Assembly: GCF_019222765.1 (NCBI RefSeq)
Contig: NZ_CP078145.1
Location: 682,001 to 746,000, forward strand
Reading direction: 5' to 3'
Origin: Nocardia iowensis
GTDB lineage: Bacteria; Actinomycetota; Actinomycetes; Mycobacteriales; Mycobacteriaceae
DNA: 64,000 bases
The notes beneath the pieces are model-generated. The model was not told where the DNA came from, searched no databases, and saw only the letters and a program-made list of their open reading frames with translations. Position numbers and translations under genes: made by a program. This document shows, in pieces, positions 1 to 9,459 of this stretch. Position 1 is the stretch's first letter. Each line of letters opens with the position of its first letter.

Positions 1-446
1 GTGAGCCGCCAGCCGCCATCCGCCTCGACGGCGGTGGTGGTCGGCCGGGCAGGCTCCCAATTGTGCTCTTCGGACAGCGCCGCGGTCAGGATCACCCGAC
101 CCGCACCGGCCTGGGTGGCCCGATCCTGTTGCGCCGCATCGCCGAACCGGGCCAGTGCGCCCGCGCCGACCACGATCGACCACAGGTACGGCACCGCGGC
201 GACGTACTTGCCGAGCTCACGCAGGACGGCGGTCTGCTCGAGCACGCCGAAGTCGTTGCCGCCCACGGACTCCGGCAGCGCCGCCGCGAGCACACCGGTC
301 TCGGCGAGCGAACTCCACAGGGCTTCGTCGAATCGCTCAGCCGCGGTGTCGAGCTCACGCAGCCGGTCGGCGGTGACGAGCTTGCCGCACACCTCGCCGG
401 TCAACCGGGCCAGGTCGAGTTGCGCTTCGGTAGGGGTGAAATCCAT
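1..446 (-). CDS. fadE27: Acyl-CoA dehydrogenase, FadE27/ChsE5-like (5' part only)
   Basis: Read on the minus strand from the ATG at 446, the frame stays open to the window edge, so about 148 N-terminal residues are visible and the C-terminus lies outside. The protein begins MDFTPTEAQLDLARL and continues with an alpha-helical acyl-CoA dehydrogenase N-terminal domain, including an ALPESVGGNDFG segment typical of the family. The start lies 21 bp after the stop of the neighbouring dehydrogenase, so the two are probably co-transcribed. In M. tuberculosis FadE26 and FadE27 (ChsE4-ChsE5) form a heteromeric flavoenzyme that desaturates the CoA-activated cholesterol side chain. The assignment to FadE27 rests on family and gene order: adjacent dehydrogenase, then fdxD, hsd4A and mce4. 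The catalytic part is not visible. Confidence 0.8.
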   Translation of the reverse strand, partial: MDFTPTEAQLDLARLTGEVCGKLVTADRLRELDTAAERFDEALWSSLAETGVLAAALPESVGGNDFGVLEQTAVLRELGKYVAAVPYLWSIVVGAGALARFGDAAQQDRATQAGAGRVILTAALSEEHNWEPARPTTTAVEADGGWRL

Positions 447-467
447 GTCTGCTACCTGCTTTCCAAC

Positions 468-1661
<1,194 letters not shown>

Positions 1662-1716
1662 GGCAAATACCTCAGGCCTTCGTCGGGGTGGGTTGCACCG
1701 ATCATTGCATATCGAC

Positions 1717-1730
1717 TGAAACATGTTCCA
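1717..1730. promoter_or_regulatory. KstR-type operator between fadE26 and fdxD
   Basis: The 14-mer TGAAACATGTTCCA fits the KstR operator pattern tnnAACnnGTTnnA at every fixed position. It sits in the divergent region between fadE26 and fdxD, 56 bp before the fadE26 start and 87 bp before the fdxD start. KstR is the TetR-family repressor of cholesterol catabolism in mycobacteria and rhodococci; its gene is not in this window. Confidence 0.78.
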
Positions 1731-1817
1731 GTATTGCTGCTGAATCCGGTCGATGGCGCCGCGCGAGGCGGCATCGGCTTGTTAGGCTTCGACCAGGATC
1801 GCGGTAAAGGAGTTCTG

Positions 1818-2006
1818 ATGAAGGTAAGCGTCGATCTGGACCAGTGTGAAGCGAACGGAATCTGTGTCGGAATCGCCCCCGACGTGTTCGAACTCGATGA
1901 TGAGGACCAGTTGCACATCCTCGAAGCCGACGTGCGGGCCGACCGCCTCGCGGACGTCGAGGACGCGGTGGCGCAATGCCCGAAAGCGGCCCTGCGACTC
2001 CAGTGA
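1818..2006 (+). CDS. fdxD: Small ferredoxin, 3Fe-4S type (FdxD-like)
   Basis: This 62-residue acidic protein carries CEANGICVGIAPDVF near the N-terminus and CPKAAL near the C-terminus, with cysteines at residues 10, 16 and 54. Three cysteines in this spacing match small [3Fe-4S] ferredoxins that feed electrons to cytochromes P450 or other oxygenases. The ATG at 1818 follows an AAAGGAG ribosome-binding site at 1806-1812, which excludes longer upstream starts. The gene lies between divergent sterol acyl-CoA dehydrogenases and hsd4A, as fdxD does in M. tuberculosis (Rv3503c). Its partner enzyme in sterol breakdown is not identified here. Confidence 0.88.
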   Translation: MKVSVDLDQCEANGICVGIAPDVFELDDEDQLHILEADVRADRLADVEDAVAQCPKAALRLQ

Positions 2007-2026
2007 GACCGGGCCTTGCCATAGAT

Positions 2027-2040
2027 TGGAACACGTTCTA
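2027..2040. promoter_or_regulatory. KstR-type operator overlapping the hsd4A promoter
   Basis: TGGAACACGTTCTA differs at one base from the canonical KstR palindrome TAGAACACGTTCTA. Its last two bases begin TAGGGT (2039-2044), a TANNNT-type -10 element that ends 6 nt before the GTG of hsd4A at 2051. A repressor bound here would cover the -10 box, and the transcript would be leaderless or nearly so. The operator is well supported; the leaderless start is inferred. Confidence 0.85.
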
Positions 2041-2050
2041 GGGTCGGCTC

Positions 2051-2956
2051 GTGAGTGATGACGATGTGAGTCTGGCGGGCCGGGTAGCGATCGTGACCGG
2101 AGCCGGTGCCGGGCTGGGGCGGGCAGAGGCGCTCGCGCTGGCCGGAGCAGGCGCTTCGGTGGTGGTCAACGACCTGTCGGAATCGGCTGCGGTGTCCGAC
2201 ACCCTGTCCGAGATCCGTGCGCTCGGCGCGAAGGCCGAGTTCGTCGCGGGCAGCATCGCCGAACGCACGACGGCGGACGCGCTGATCCGCACCGCCGACG
2301 AAGCCTTCGGCGGCGTCGACATCGTGGTGAACAACGCGGGCATCACCAGGGACCGCATGCTGTTCAACATGTCCGACGAGGACTTCGACGCGGTCGTCGC
2401 GGTCCACCTGCGCGGACATTTCCTGTTGTCCCGCAACGCGGCGACGTATTGGCGCGGCAAGTCCAAAGCGGCGGGCGCACCGATCTACGGCAGGCTCATC
2501 AACACCTCGTCCGAGGCCGGACTGCTCGGGCCGGAGGGGCAGGCCAACTACGGCGCCGCCAAGGCGGGCATCACCGCCCTGACCCTGTCGGCCGCCCGCG
2601 CACTGTCCCGGTATGGCGTGCGCGCCAACGCGATCGCGCCCCGCGCGCGGACGGCGATGACCGAGGCCGTGTTCAGTGCGGCGCCCGAGGGCGAGGTCGA
2701 CCCGCTCTCGCCCGATCATGTGGCCCGGCTGGTCGCCTACCTCGCCTCGCCGGCCGCCGACGCGGTGAACGGTCAACTGTTCGTGGTCTACGGCGGGATG
2801 GTGGCGCTCATGGCGGCACCGGTTGTCGAGCAACGCTTCGACGCCGCTGGTGGCCAGTGGTCCGCCGGAGATCTAGCCGCGACCCTCGGCGGCTATTTCG
2901 CCGAACGCCCTGCGGGGCAGACATTCTCGGCCTCGGCCCTGCTGGATCTGGGCTGA
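2051..2956 (+). CDS. hsd4A: Short-chain dehydrogenase, 17-beta-hydroxysteroid type (Hsd4A-like)
   Basis: The 301-residue protein is a classical SDR: TGAGAGLG dinucleotide-binding loop near residue 17, NNAG near residue 94, catalytic serine in NTSSEAG and the YGAAK tyrosine-lysine pair. After the SDR core a tail of about 50 residues follows, as in Rv3502c-like proteins. It should oxidise or reduce a hydroxyl on a steroid or on its CoA-linked side chain with NAD(P). It stands alone between fdxD and the mce4 operon, has its own KstR site, and is followed by 342 bp without a gene before yrbE4A. The start is the GTG at 2051, directly downstream of a putative -10 box. The exact substrate is inferred from orthology and context. 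Confidence 0.85.
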   Translation: MSDDDVSLAGRVAIVTGAGAGLGRAEALALAGAGASVVVNDLSESAAVSDTLSEIRALGAKAEFVAGSIAERTTADALIRTADEAFGGVDIVVNNAGITRDRMLFNMSDEDFDAVVAVHLRGHFLLSRNAATYWRGKSKAAGAPIYGRLINTSSEAGLLGPEGQANYGAAKAGITALTLSAARALSRYGVRANAIAPRARTAMTEAVFSAAPEGEVDPLSPDHVARLVAYLASPAADAVNGQLFVVYGGMVALMAAPVVEQRFDAAGGQWSAGDLAATLGGYFAERPAGQTFSASALLDLG

Positions 2957-3209
2957 GTCCGGAAGAGCTCGACCGGGCGAGCGAAACAAGCTCAGCGAGG
3001 ATCGACAACTGCAAGGCCCGGTGACACGGAGCTGCTGATCGACTGTCCAACTGTTGATCACGGGTCTGGCACTTGGTAGACATTGGTGGTCGAGATGTGT
3101 GCCGCCGCACAAAGGTGGGATCAATCTCGCTGACACTCGTTTCAAATTCATATGCCGATGCAAAGAAAAAGTGCAGCTCAAAAGTGGCAAACATCTTCCG
3201 GCAACGCAA

Positions 3210-3223
3210 TGAACGTGTTCTAA
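3210..3223. promoter_or_regulatory. KstR-type operator upstream of the mce4 operon
   Basis: ATGAACGTGTTCTA matches the core AACnnGTTnnA and departs from the consensus only at the first base. It lies 76 bp before yrbE4A in the 342-bp gap between hsd4A and the mce4 operon (2957-3298). Apart from this palindrome and the AAGGAGG ribosome-binding site at 3284-3290, nothing else was recognised in that gap. The site probably controls the whole transport operon. Confidence 0.75.
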
Positions 3224-3298
3224 TCGTGGAGGCGGTGCGGCCTCGGTGAAGAATCGTGCCGTGAGCTTGTACGCAGGTTTGAGCAAGGAGGTTCGCTG

Positions 3299-4063
3299 AT
3301 GAACGAGGTCCTTGCCGTGCCATTGCGGGCCGTTGGCGGGTTCTTCGAACTGACCGCCGAAGTCGCACGCTCCAGCGTGCGCAGGCCATTTCAATGGCGC
3401 GAGTTCATCGACCAGTCGTGGTTCATCGCGCGAGTCTCGATCGTGCCGACGCTGTTGGTCGCGATTCCATTCACCGTTTTGGTGAGCTTCACGCTGAACA
3501 TCCTGTTGCGCGAGATCGGCGCGGCCGACCTCAGCGGCGCGGGCGCGGCATTCGGCGCGGTCACCCAGGTGGGTCCGATCGTCACCGTGCTGATCGTCGC
3601 GGGGGCCGGTGCCACCGCGATCTGCGCTGACCTGGGCGCTCGCACCATTCGCGAGGAAATCGACGCGATGCGGGTGCTCGGCATCAACCCGGTGCAACGA
3701 CTGGTGGTGCCGCGGGTGCTCGCCTCGATGTTCGTCGCGCTGATGCTCAATAGCCTGGTGTGCACTATCGGCATCGTCGGCGGATTTCTGTTCTCGGTGT
3801 TTCTGCAAGACGTGAACCCGGGCGCGTTCGTCAACGGCATCACGCTGCTGACCCATTTGCCCGAATTGGTCATCTCCGAGGTGAAGGCCGGATTGTTCGG
3901 GCTGATCGCCGGGCTGGTGGCTTGTTATCTGGGTCTGAATGTCAAAGGCGGTCCCAAGAGTGTCGGTGACGCGGTGAATCAGACCGTTGTCTTCGCCTTT
4001 ATGGCCTTGTTCGTGGTGAACGTGGTGGTCACCGCGGTTGGCATCAAGTTCACGGCGCGGTGA
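3299..4063 (+). CDS. yrbE4A: Mce4 transporter permease YrbE4A
   Basis: This 254-residue MlaE/YrbE permease has about five hydrophobic segments and the family hallmark ADLGARTIREEIDAMRVLGI, where the EEIDAMRVLGI loop is thought to contact the ATPase MceG. The ATPase is not encoded here, as is usual for mce operons. With YrbE4B it should form the membrane core of the Mce4 importer for cholesterol and related sterols. The ATG follows a strong AAGGAGG ribosome-binding site and opens an operon whose later genes mostly overlap by 4 bp. A KstR-like operator precedes it. Confidence 0.93.
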   Translation: MNEVLAVPLRAVGGFFELTAEVARSSVRRPFQWREFIDQSWFIARVSIVPTLLVAIPFTVLVSFTLNILLREIGAADLSGAGAAFGAVTQVGPIVTVLIVAGAGATAICADLGARTIREEIDAMRVLGINPVQRLVVPRVLASMFVALMLNSLVCTIGIVGGFLFSVFLQDVNPGAFVNGITLLTHLPELVISEVKAGLFGLIAGLVACYLGLNVKGGPKSVGDAVNQTVVFAFMALFVVNVVVTAVGIKFTAR

Positions 4064-4067
4064 CCGC

Positions 4068-4919
4068 ATGGCCTTCGTGATCGAATCCCGCTTCCCGCGT
4101 ACCGTGCGACGAGTGCGTCGGATGTCGGACTCGCTCGATTCTGTCGGTAAACATGCTGTGTTCTACGCCCAGGCTCTTGGGGCCATTCCGCGCGCCATGA
4201 CGCACTATCGAACCGAAACCATTCGGCTGATCGCCGAAATCAGCATGGGCAGCGGTGCTTTGGCGGTGATCGGTGGCACCGTGGTGATCGTCGGCTTCCT
4301 CACGCTGTTCGCCGGCGGCACCATCGCCGTGCAGGGTTACAGCTCGCTCGGCAATATCGGCGTCGAGGCGCTTACCGGCTTCTTCGCGGCATTCATCAAT
4401 GTGCGCATCGCGGCGCCGGTGATTTCCGGCATCGGATTGGCCGCCACCATCGGGGCGGGTTCGACCGCGCAGCTCGGCGCCATGCGGGTGGCCGAGGAGA
4501 TCGACGCGCTGGAGTCGATGGCGATTCGGCCGGTGCCGTATCTGGTCGGGACCAGGGTGCTGGCGGGGATGATCGCGATCGTGCCGCTGTACGCGCTCGC
4601 GGTGATCGCGTCGTTCCTGGCCAGCCGGTTCGCGACGGTCGTCATCTACGGGCAGTCGGCGGGCGTCTACGACCATTACTTCTCCACCTTCCTGATCCCG
4701 AGCGACATCCTCTGGTCGTTCGCGCAGGCGATCTTCATGGCGCTGGCCGTCATGCTGATCCACACCTATTACGGCTTCCATGCCGCGGGCGGACCGGTCG
4801 GGGTCGGCGTCGCGGTCGGCAACGCGGTGCGGGCCTCGCTGGTCGCGGTGGTCACGGTGACCCTGCTGATCTCGCTGGCCATCTACGGCACCTCCGGCAA
4901 CTTCCATCTCTCCGGGTAA
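4068..4919 (+). CDS. yrbE4B: Mce4 transporter permease YrbE4B
   Basis: The 283-residue protein is the second MlaE-type permease, with the conserved MRVAEEIDALESMAIRPVPYLVGTRVLA loop in its middle and hydrophobic segments on either side. The ATG at 4068 lies 4 bp after the yrbE4A stop and gives MAFVIESRFPR; a longer frame reaching into yrbE4A is unlikely. It should pair with YrbE4A in the inner membrane and receive sterol from the Mce4A-F proteins that follow. Order and spacing are those of mce operons in general. Confidence 0.93.
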   Translation: MAFVIESRFPRTVRRVRRMSDSLDSVGKHAVFYAQALGAIPRAMTHYRTETIRLIAEISMGSGALAVIGGTVVIVGFLTLFAGGTIAVQGYSSLGNIGVEALTGFFAAFINVRIAAPVISGIGLAATIGAGSTAQLGAMRVAEEIDALESMAIRPVPYLVGTRVLAGMIAIVPLYALAVIASFLASRFATVVIYGQSAGVYDHYFSTFLIPSDILWSFAQAIFMALAVMLIHTYYGFHAAGGPVGVGVAVGNAVRASLVAVVTVTLLISLAIYGTSGNFHLSG

Positions 4920-4923
4920 GCGA

Positions 4924-6120
4924 ATGGCGGATTCGAAGCAATTGCGCGCTGCACTTGGTCTCAAACTGGCCGGTGCCGCGATGGTGCTCGCACTGGTCGC
5001 CGTCGTCGCCATCGCACTGATCATGTTCGTCGGCGGGTTCGCGTCGACGGCCACCGTCACGGTGGACGCGCCGCGCAGCGGGCTCGTGCTCGATCCCGAC
5101 GCCAAGGTGAAGGTGCGCGGGGTGGAGATCGGCCGGGTCGTCGCGATCGATCAGACACCCGACGGCGCGAGCCTGAAGCTGGCGGTGAATCCAGAACAGC
5201 TGAAACTGGTTCCGGCCAACGCGGGCGTCGATATCCGGTCCACCACCGTGTTCGGCGCGAAGTACGTGAACTTCACGGTGCCGGAACAACCTTCGCCGAC
5301 CTCGCTGCAACCGGGTGCGACGGTGACGGCGCAGCGGGTGACCGTCGAGTTCAACACGCTGTTCCAGCACTTGTCCGATGTGCTGGCCAAGGTGGAGCCG
5401 GAGAAGCTGAACGCGACGCTGTCCGCGCTCGGCACGGCGCTGCAGGGCCGCGGCGAGAAGCTGGGCGATTTGCTCGCCCGCAGCGACGCCTACCTACGCG
5501 ACATCAACCCGTATCTGCCGACGCTGCAACAGGATCTGGTGCAGACCGGCGAGGTCACCAACCTGTACGCGGACACCGTCCCCGATCTGTTGCGCACGGT
5601 CGACAACGCCACCGTGACCAGCGCCAGCCTGGTCGACGAGCAGCAGAGCCTGGACAACGTGCTGGCCAACGTGGTCGGCCTCGCCGACACCACCGGCTCG
5701 GTATTGCGGGACAACACCGGCGATTTCAGCACCGCGCTCGATCTGCTGCGGCCGACGACGAGCCTGTTGTTCGAGTACGCTCCCGCGCTCGGCTGTTTGA
5801 TCGACGGCCTCGGCCCGATGATGCCGCTCGCCGAGGACGTGTTCGGCGGGGTGCTGCCTGGCATCGGGATGAACACCAACTTCATGTTCGGCGCGAAGCC
5901 GTACACCTATCCGGACGACCTGCCCAAGGTGAACGCGACCGGCGGCCCGCACTGCGCTGGCGTGGTGGATCGGGTGCCGGGCAGTCACGCCGACTATGTC
6001 GTCACCGACACGAACGAGGGAGCTCCGTACGTGCCGAACACGGGTTTCACGAAGCCCAATGAGGCGCCCAAGGTGTTCCAGCTGCTGTTCGCCGGGCTGC
6101 CGGGGGTGGGAAGGCTGTGA
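4924..6120 (+). CDS. mce4A: Mce4A, MCE-domain sterol-uptake protein
   Basis: The 398-residue protein has a short cytoplasmic N-terminus, one membrane anchor (about residues 15-40, LAGAAMVLALVAVVAIALIMF), an MCE/MlaD domain (about residues 40-120, with VKVRGVEIGRVV) and a long helical region that probably contributes to a hexameric channel with Mce4B-F. In M. tuberculosis Mce4 imports cholesterol. It starts 4 bp after yrbE4B and its TGA overlaps the GTG of mce4B. Length and domain order are normal for the family. Confidence 0.92.
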   Translation: MADSKQLRAALGLKLAGAAMVLALVAVVAIALIMFVGGFASTATVTVDAPRSGLVLDPDAKVKVRGVEIGRVVAIDQTPDGASLKLAVNPEQLKLVPANAGVDIRSTTVFGAKYVNFTVPEQPSPTSLQPGATVTAQRVTVEFNTLFQHLSDVLAKVEPEKLNATLSALGTALQGRGEKLGDLLARSDAYLRDINPYLPTLQQDLVQTGEVTNLYADTVPDLLRTVDNATVTSASLVDEQQSLDNVLANVVGLADTTGSVLRDNTGDFSTALDLLRPTTSLLFEYAPALGCLIDGLGPMMPLAEDVFGGVLPGIGMNTNFMFGAKPYTYPDDLPKVNATGGPHCAGVVDRVPGSHADYVVTDTNEGAPYVPNTGFTKPNEAPKVFQLLFAGLPGVGRL

Positions 6121-7142
6121 AGAACACCGCGACGACCGTCAAACTGGCCATCTTCACGCTGGTGATGGCGCTGGTCTTCGCCGGGCTGACGATCGTGTTC
6201 AGCCAGATGCGCTTCGCCAGGGAGTACGGATACCACGCCGTGTTCACCAGTTCGTCGGGGATGCTGCCGGGCTCGAAGGTGCGCATCGCCGGCGTGCCGG
6301 TCGGCTCGGTCTCCTCGGTGAAGGTGGGCAAGGACCATCTCGCGCACGTCGAGTTCGATGTCGACCGCAAGTACCGGCTGCTCACCAGCACCCGCGCCAC
6401 GATCAGATACGAAAACCTGGTCGGTGACCGGTATCTGGAGCTGTTGGAGGGCCCGGGCTCGGCGGATGTGCTGCCGGACGGCGGCACCATCGGCAAGGAC
6501 AAGACGGCGCCCGCACTCGACCTGGACATGCTGCTCGGCGGGTTCCGCCCGCTGCTGCGCGGGTTGGATCCCGCGCAGGTGAACGACCTGACCAGTGCGC
6601 TGCTGCAGATCTTCCAGGGCCAGGGCGGCACGCTGGTGTCGCTGCTCAACAGCGGCGGCTCCTTTGCCAAGACGCTGGCCGACCGCGACGAATTGATCGG
6701 CAACGTGATCAACAACCTGAACACGGTGTTGCAGACCATCGATGAACGCGGTGACCAGTTCGCCACCACCCTCGACGAATTACAGCGGCTGGTCAGCGGT
6801 TTGGCCGCCGACCGTGATCCGATCGGCGACGCGCTGCCGCGGATCGCGGGCGCCACCCGCGACCTGACCGACCTGCTCGCGCAGGCGCGCCCGGATCTGC
6901 GCTCCACCATCGAGCAGACGGGGCGATTGTCCACCAACCTGGACAACGGCTCGGACACCTTGCAATGGGTGCTCGACCGGCTGCCGGAGACCTACAAGAA
7001 GCTGATCCGGATCGGCGCCTACGGCTCGTTCCTCCAGCTCTACATCTGTGGCACCAATTTGGTGGTGGACGGCCCGAACGGGCAGCCGTTGCAAGTGAAC
7101 CTGCCGGGTAAGCAGACGACCGGAAGGTGCGCACCCGAATGA
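6117..7142 (+). CDS. mce4B: Mce4B, MCE-domain sterol-uptake protein
   Basis: The 341-residue protein starts with GTG inside the mce4A stop (GTGA, 4-bp overlap). It has an N-terminal anchor (LAIFTLVMALVFAGLTIVF), an MCE domain with PGSKVRIAGVPVGSVSSV, and a helical C-terminal half, ending in a cysteine-containing segment typical of Mce B proteins (LYICGTNLVVDG). It is one of six non-identical subunits of the predicted Mce4 channel. The overlap with mce4A and mce4C implies translational coupling. Confidence 0.92.
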   Translation: MKNTATTVKLAIFTLVMALVFAGLTIVFSQMRFAREYGYHAVFTSSSGMLPGSKVRIAGVPVGSVSSVKVGKDHLAHVEFDVDRKYRLLTSTRATIRYENLVGDRYLELLEGPGSADVLPDGGTIGKDKTAPALDLDMLLGGFRPLLRGLDPAQVNDLTSALLQIFQGQGGTLVSLLNSGGSFAKTLADRDELIGNVINNLNTVLQTIDERGDQFATTLDELQRLVSGLAADRDPIGDALPRIAGATRDLTDLLAQARPDLRSTIEQTGRLSTNLDNGSDTLQWVLDRLPETYKKLIRIGAYGSFLQLYICGTNLVVDGPNGQPLQVNLPGKQTTGRCAPE

Positions 7143-8206
7143 ACGAGCAGCGATCACGTGTCGTCACCATCGGCATCGTCGGCCTGGTGCTCGCGGTGTG
7201 TGTGGCCTTGTCGGCCCTGCAGTTCGACCGGCTGCCGTTCATCCGCGGCGGCGCGACCTACACCGCGCACTTCGCCGACGCGGGCGGGTTGGTGCCGGGC
7301 GATCCGGTCCAGGTGGCCGGGGTGCGGACCGGCCGGGTGGACGATGTCCAACTGGACGGTGCCAGGGTGCTGGTCCGCTTCACCCTGGATGAGTCGATTG
7401 TGCTCGGCGAGAAGACTTCCGCCGCGATCAAGACCAACACCGTGCTCGGCCGCAAGTCGCTGGAGGTGACGCCGACCGGATCGGGTGCGCTGCGGCGCGA
7501 CGACACGATTCCGTTGGACCGCACCACCTCTCCGTATTCGCTCAACGAAGCGCTCGGTGATCTCGGCCGCACGGTGCAGGGACTGGATCTGGCGCAGGTC
7601 GACAAGACGCTGGATACGCTCTCGGCGACCTTCGCCGACACTCCCGCTCCGCTGCGGGCGGCGCTGGACGGGGTAACGGCGTTGTCGCGCAGCATCAATG
7701 CGCGCGACCAAGCCCTGTCCGACTTGCTGGTCCGGGCGCAGAACGTCACCAAGATCCTGGCCGACCGGAGCAACCAGATCAACGCGCTGCTGCTGGACGG
7801 CAACAACCTGCTCGGCGAGCTGGACCGGCGCCGCGCCGCGATCGGCCAGCTGATCGTCTACGTGAACGAGGTGTCCAAGCAGCTGTCCGGCCTGGTATCG
7901 GACAACGAGCCGCTGCTCAAACCCGCACTGGACAAACTGAATTCGGTGCTGGCCCTGCTGCAGCGCAACAAGCAGAACATCTCCGAAGCGCTCGACAACC
8001 TGGGCCCCTATGCGGCGGCGCTCGGTGAGCAGGTCGGCAACGGCCCGTGGTTCAACGCCTACGTCGTCAACGCCAGCAGCGCGGAATTGCAGCCGCTGGT
8101 CGATGCGCTGGTGTGGCCGGAGCATCTGCCCGAAGACCTCCGCAACGTCTTCACCAACCCGGCACCGCCGTCGATCGGGCCCGCCCTTCAGGAGCCACCG
8201 CGATGA
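7139..8206 (+). CDS. mce4C: Mce4C, MCE-domain sterol-uptake protein
   Basis: The 355-residue protein begins at the ATG at 7139, which overlaps the mce4B stop as ATGA. It carries one N-terminal anchor (VVTIGIVGLVLAVCVALSAL), an MCE domain with VPGDPVQVAGVRTGRVDDV, and a helical region with repeated leucines. Like its neighbours it should span the cell envelope as part of the Mce4 complex. The length agrees with Mce C proteins. Confidence 0.92.
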   Translation: MNEQRSRVVTIGIVGLVLAVCVALSALQFDRLPFIRGGATYTAHFADAGGLVPGDPVQVAGVRTGRVDDVQLDGARVLVRFTLDESIVLGEKTSAAIKTNTVLGRKSLEVTPTGSGALRRDDTIPLDRTTSPYSLNEALGDLGRTVQGLDLAQVDKTLDTLSATFADTPAPLRAALDGVTALSRSINARDQALSDLLVRAQNVTKILADRSNQINALLLDGNNLLGELDRRRAAIGQLIVYVNEVSKQLSGLVSDNEPLLKPALDKLNSVLALLQRNKQNISEALDNLGPYAAALGEQVGNGPWFNAYVVNASSAELQPLVDALVWPEHLPEDLRNVFTNPAPPSIGPALQEPPR

Positions 8207-9459
8207 ACATGCTGGAACGAGCTCGAAACCTACCGCGCTGGGTGCTGGCGGTCGCGGGCGTGCTGGTCGCCGCGCTGGTGCTGGCCGCCGGGTACAGCGG
8301 TGTCACCCGGCTCGGGAAAACCACGATCACGGCGTATTTCCCGTCGACCTCCGGCCTGTACAAGGGTGACGAGGTTCGGGTGCTCGGCGTGAGCGTCGGC
8401 CGCATCGATTCGATCGATCCGGGCAAGGACCGGGTGCAGGTCAAGATGACCCTGGACCGCGGGATCGACATACCCGTCGACGCACGCGCGGTGATCATTT
8501 CGCCGTCGCTGGTGTCGGCGCGGTTCATCCAGCTGGCACCGGCCTACACCGGCGGCCCGAAAATGGCCGACGGCGCGGAGATTCCGCTCGAGCACACGGC
8601 CGTGCCGGTGGAGTGGGACGACATCAAGGCCGAACTGTCCAAGCTGGCAACCACTTTGGGACCGGTCGGCGACGACACGCAGGGCTCCTTCGGCCGCTTC
8701 GTCAACACCGCCGCCGACAATATGGACGGCAACGGGCAGAAACTGCGCGACACGCTGCGGGAGCTGTCCGCCACCCTGAACACGCTGTCGGACGGGCGCA
8801 CCGATCTGTTCGGCACCATCCGCAATCTGCAGAAGTTCGTCGACGTGCTGTCGGCGAGCAACGAACAGATCGTGCAGTTCGGTGGCAGGCTCGCATCGGT
8901 GTCCTCGGTGCTGGCCAATACGTCGGAGGAACTCGGTGCGGGACTGGACAATCTGGATACCGCGCTGGGTGATGTGAAGCGTTTCCTCGAAGGCAGCGGC
9001 GCCGAGCTCACCGAGGGTGTGCAGCGGCTGGCCGAGGTAACGCAGCAGCTGGTGGACAAGCGCCCCGAACTGGAGCGGGTGCTGCACTCGGGACCGACGG
9101 CGCTGGTGAACTTCTATCAGATCTACAAGCCGGCTCAGGGCACGCTCAGCGGCGCGGTCGCGCTGAACAACACGGCCGATCCGCTCAGCTTCCTCTGCGG
9201 CTCGGTGCGGGCGCTGGAGACCAACGATTCCGATCGCTCCGCCGATCTGTGCGCGCAGTATCTCGCGCCGGTGATCAGTTCGCTGGCCATGAATTACGCG
9301 CCGATCATGCTGAATCCGGCCACCGGGGTGCACGCGTTCCCGGACCAGCTGAAGTTCAGCCCGCCGAGTCTGGCCGAGCAGGCGGCGCCGCCCGGGCCGC
9401 CGCCGGTGACGGTGCCGAATGGCATTGCCGGACTCGCTATCCCGGGAGGAGGGCGATGA
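8203..9459 (+). CDS. mce4D: Mce4D, MCE-domain sterol-uptake protein
   Basis: The 418-residue protein starts at the ATG at 8203 within the ATGA overlap with mce4C. A hydrophobic anchor (WVLAVAGVLVAALVLAAGY) is followed by an MCE domain containing YKGDEVRVLGVSVGRIDSI and by a long helical part with a proline-rich end. Mce D subunits are usually somewhat longer than A-C, as here. A much longer open frame running in from within mce4C is not the gene. Confidence 0.91.
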   Translation: MNMLERARNLPRWVLAVAGVLVAALVLAAGYSGVTRLGKTTITAYFPSTSGLYKGDEVRVLGVSVGRIDSIDPGKDRVQVKMTLDRGIDIPVDARAVIISPSLVSARFIQLAPAYTGGPKMADGAEIPLEHTAVPVEWDDIKAELSKLATTLGPVGDDTQGSFGRFVNTAADNMDGNGQKLRDTLRELSATLNTLSDGRTDLFGTIRNLQKFVDVLSASNEQIVQFGGRLASVSSVLANTSEELGAGLDNLDTALGDVKRFLEGSGAELTEGVQRLAEVTQQLVDKRPELERVLHSGPTALVNFYQIYKPAQGTLSGAVALNNTADPLSFLCGSVRALETNDSDRSADLCAQYLAPVISSLAMNYAPIMLNPATGVHAFPDQLKFSPPSLAEQAAPPGPPPVTVPNGIAGLAIPGGGR

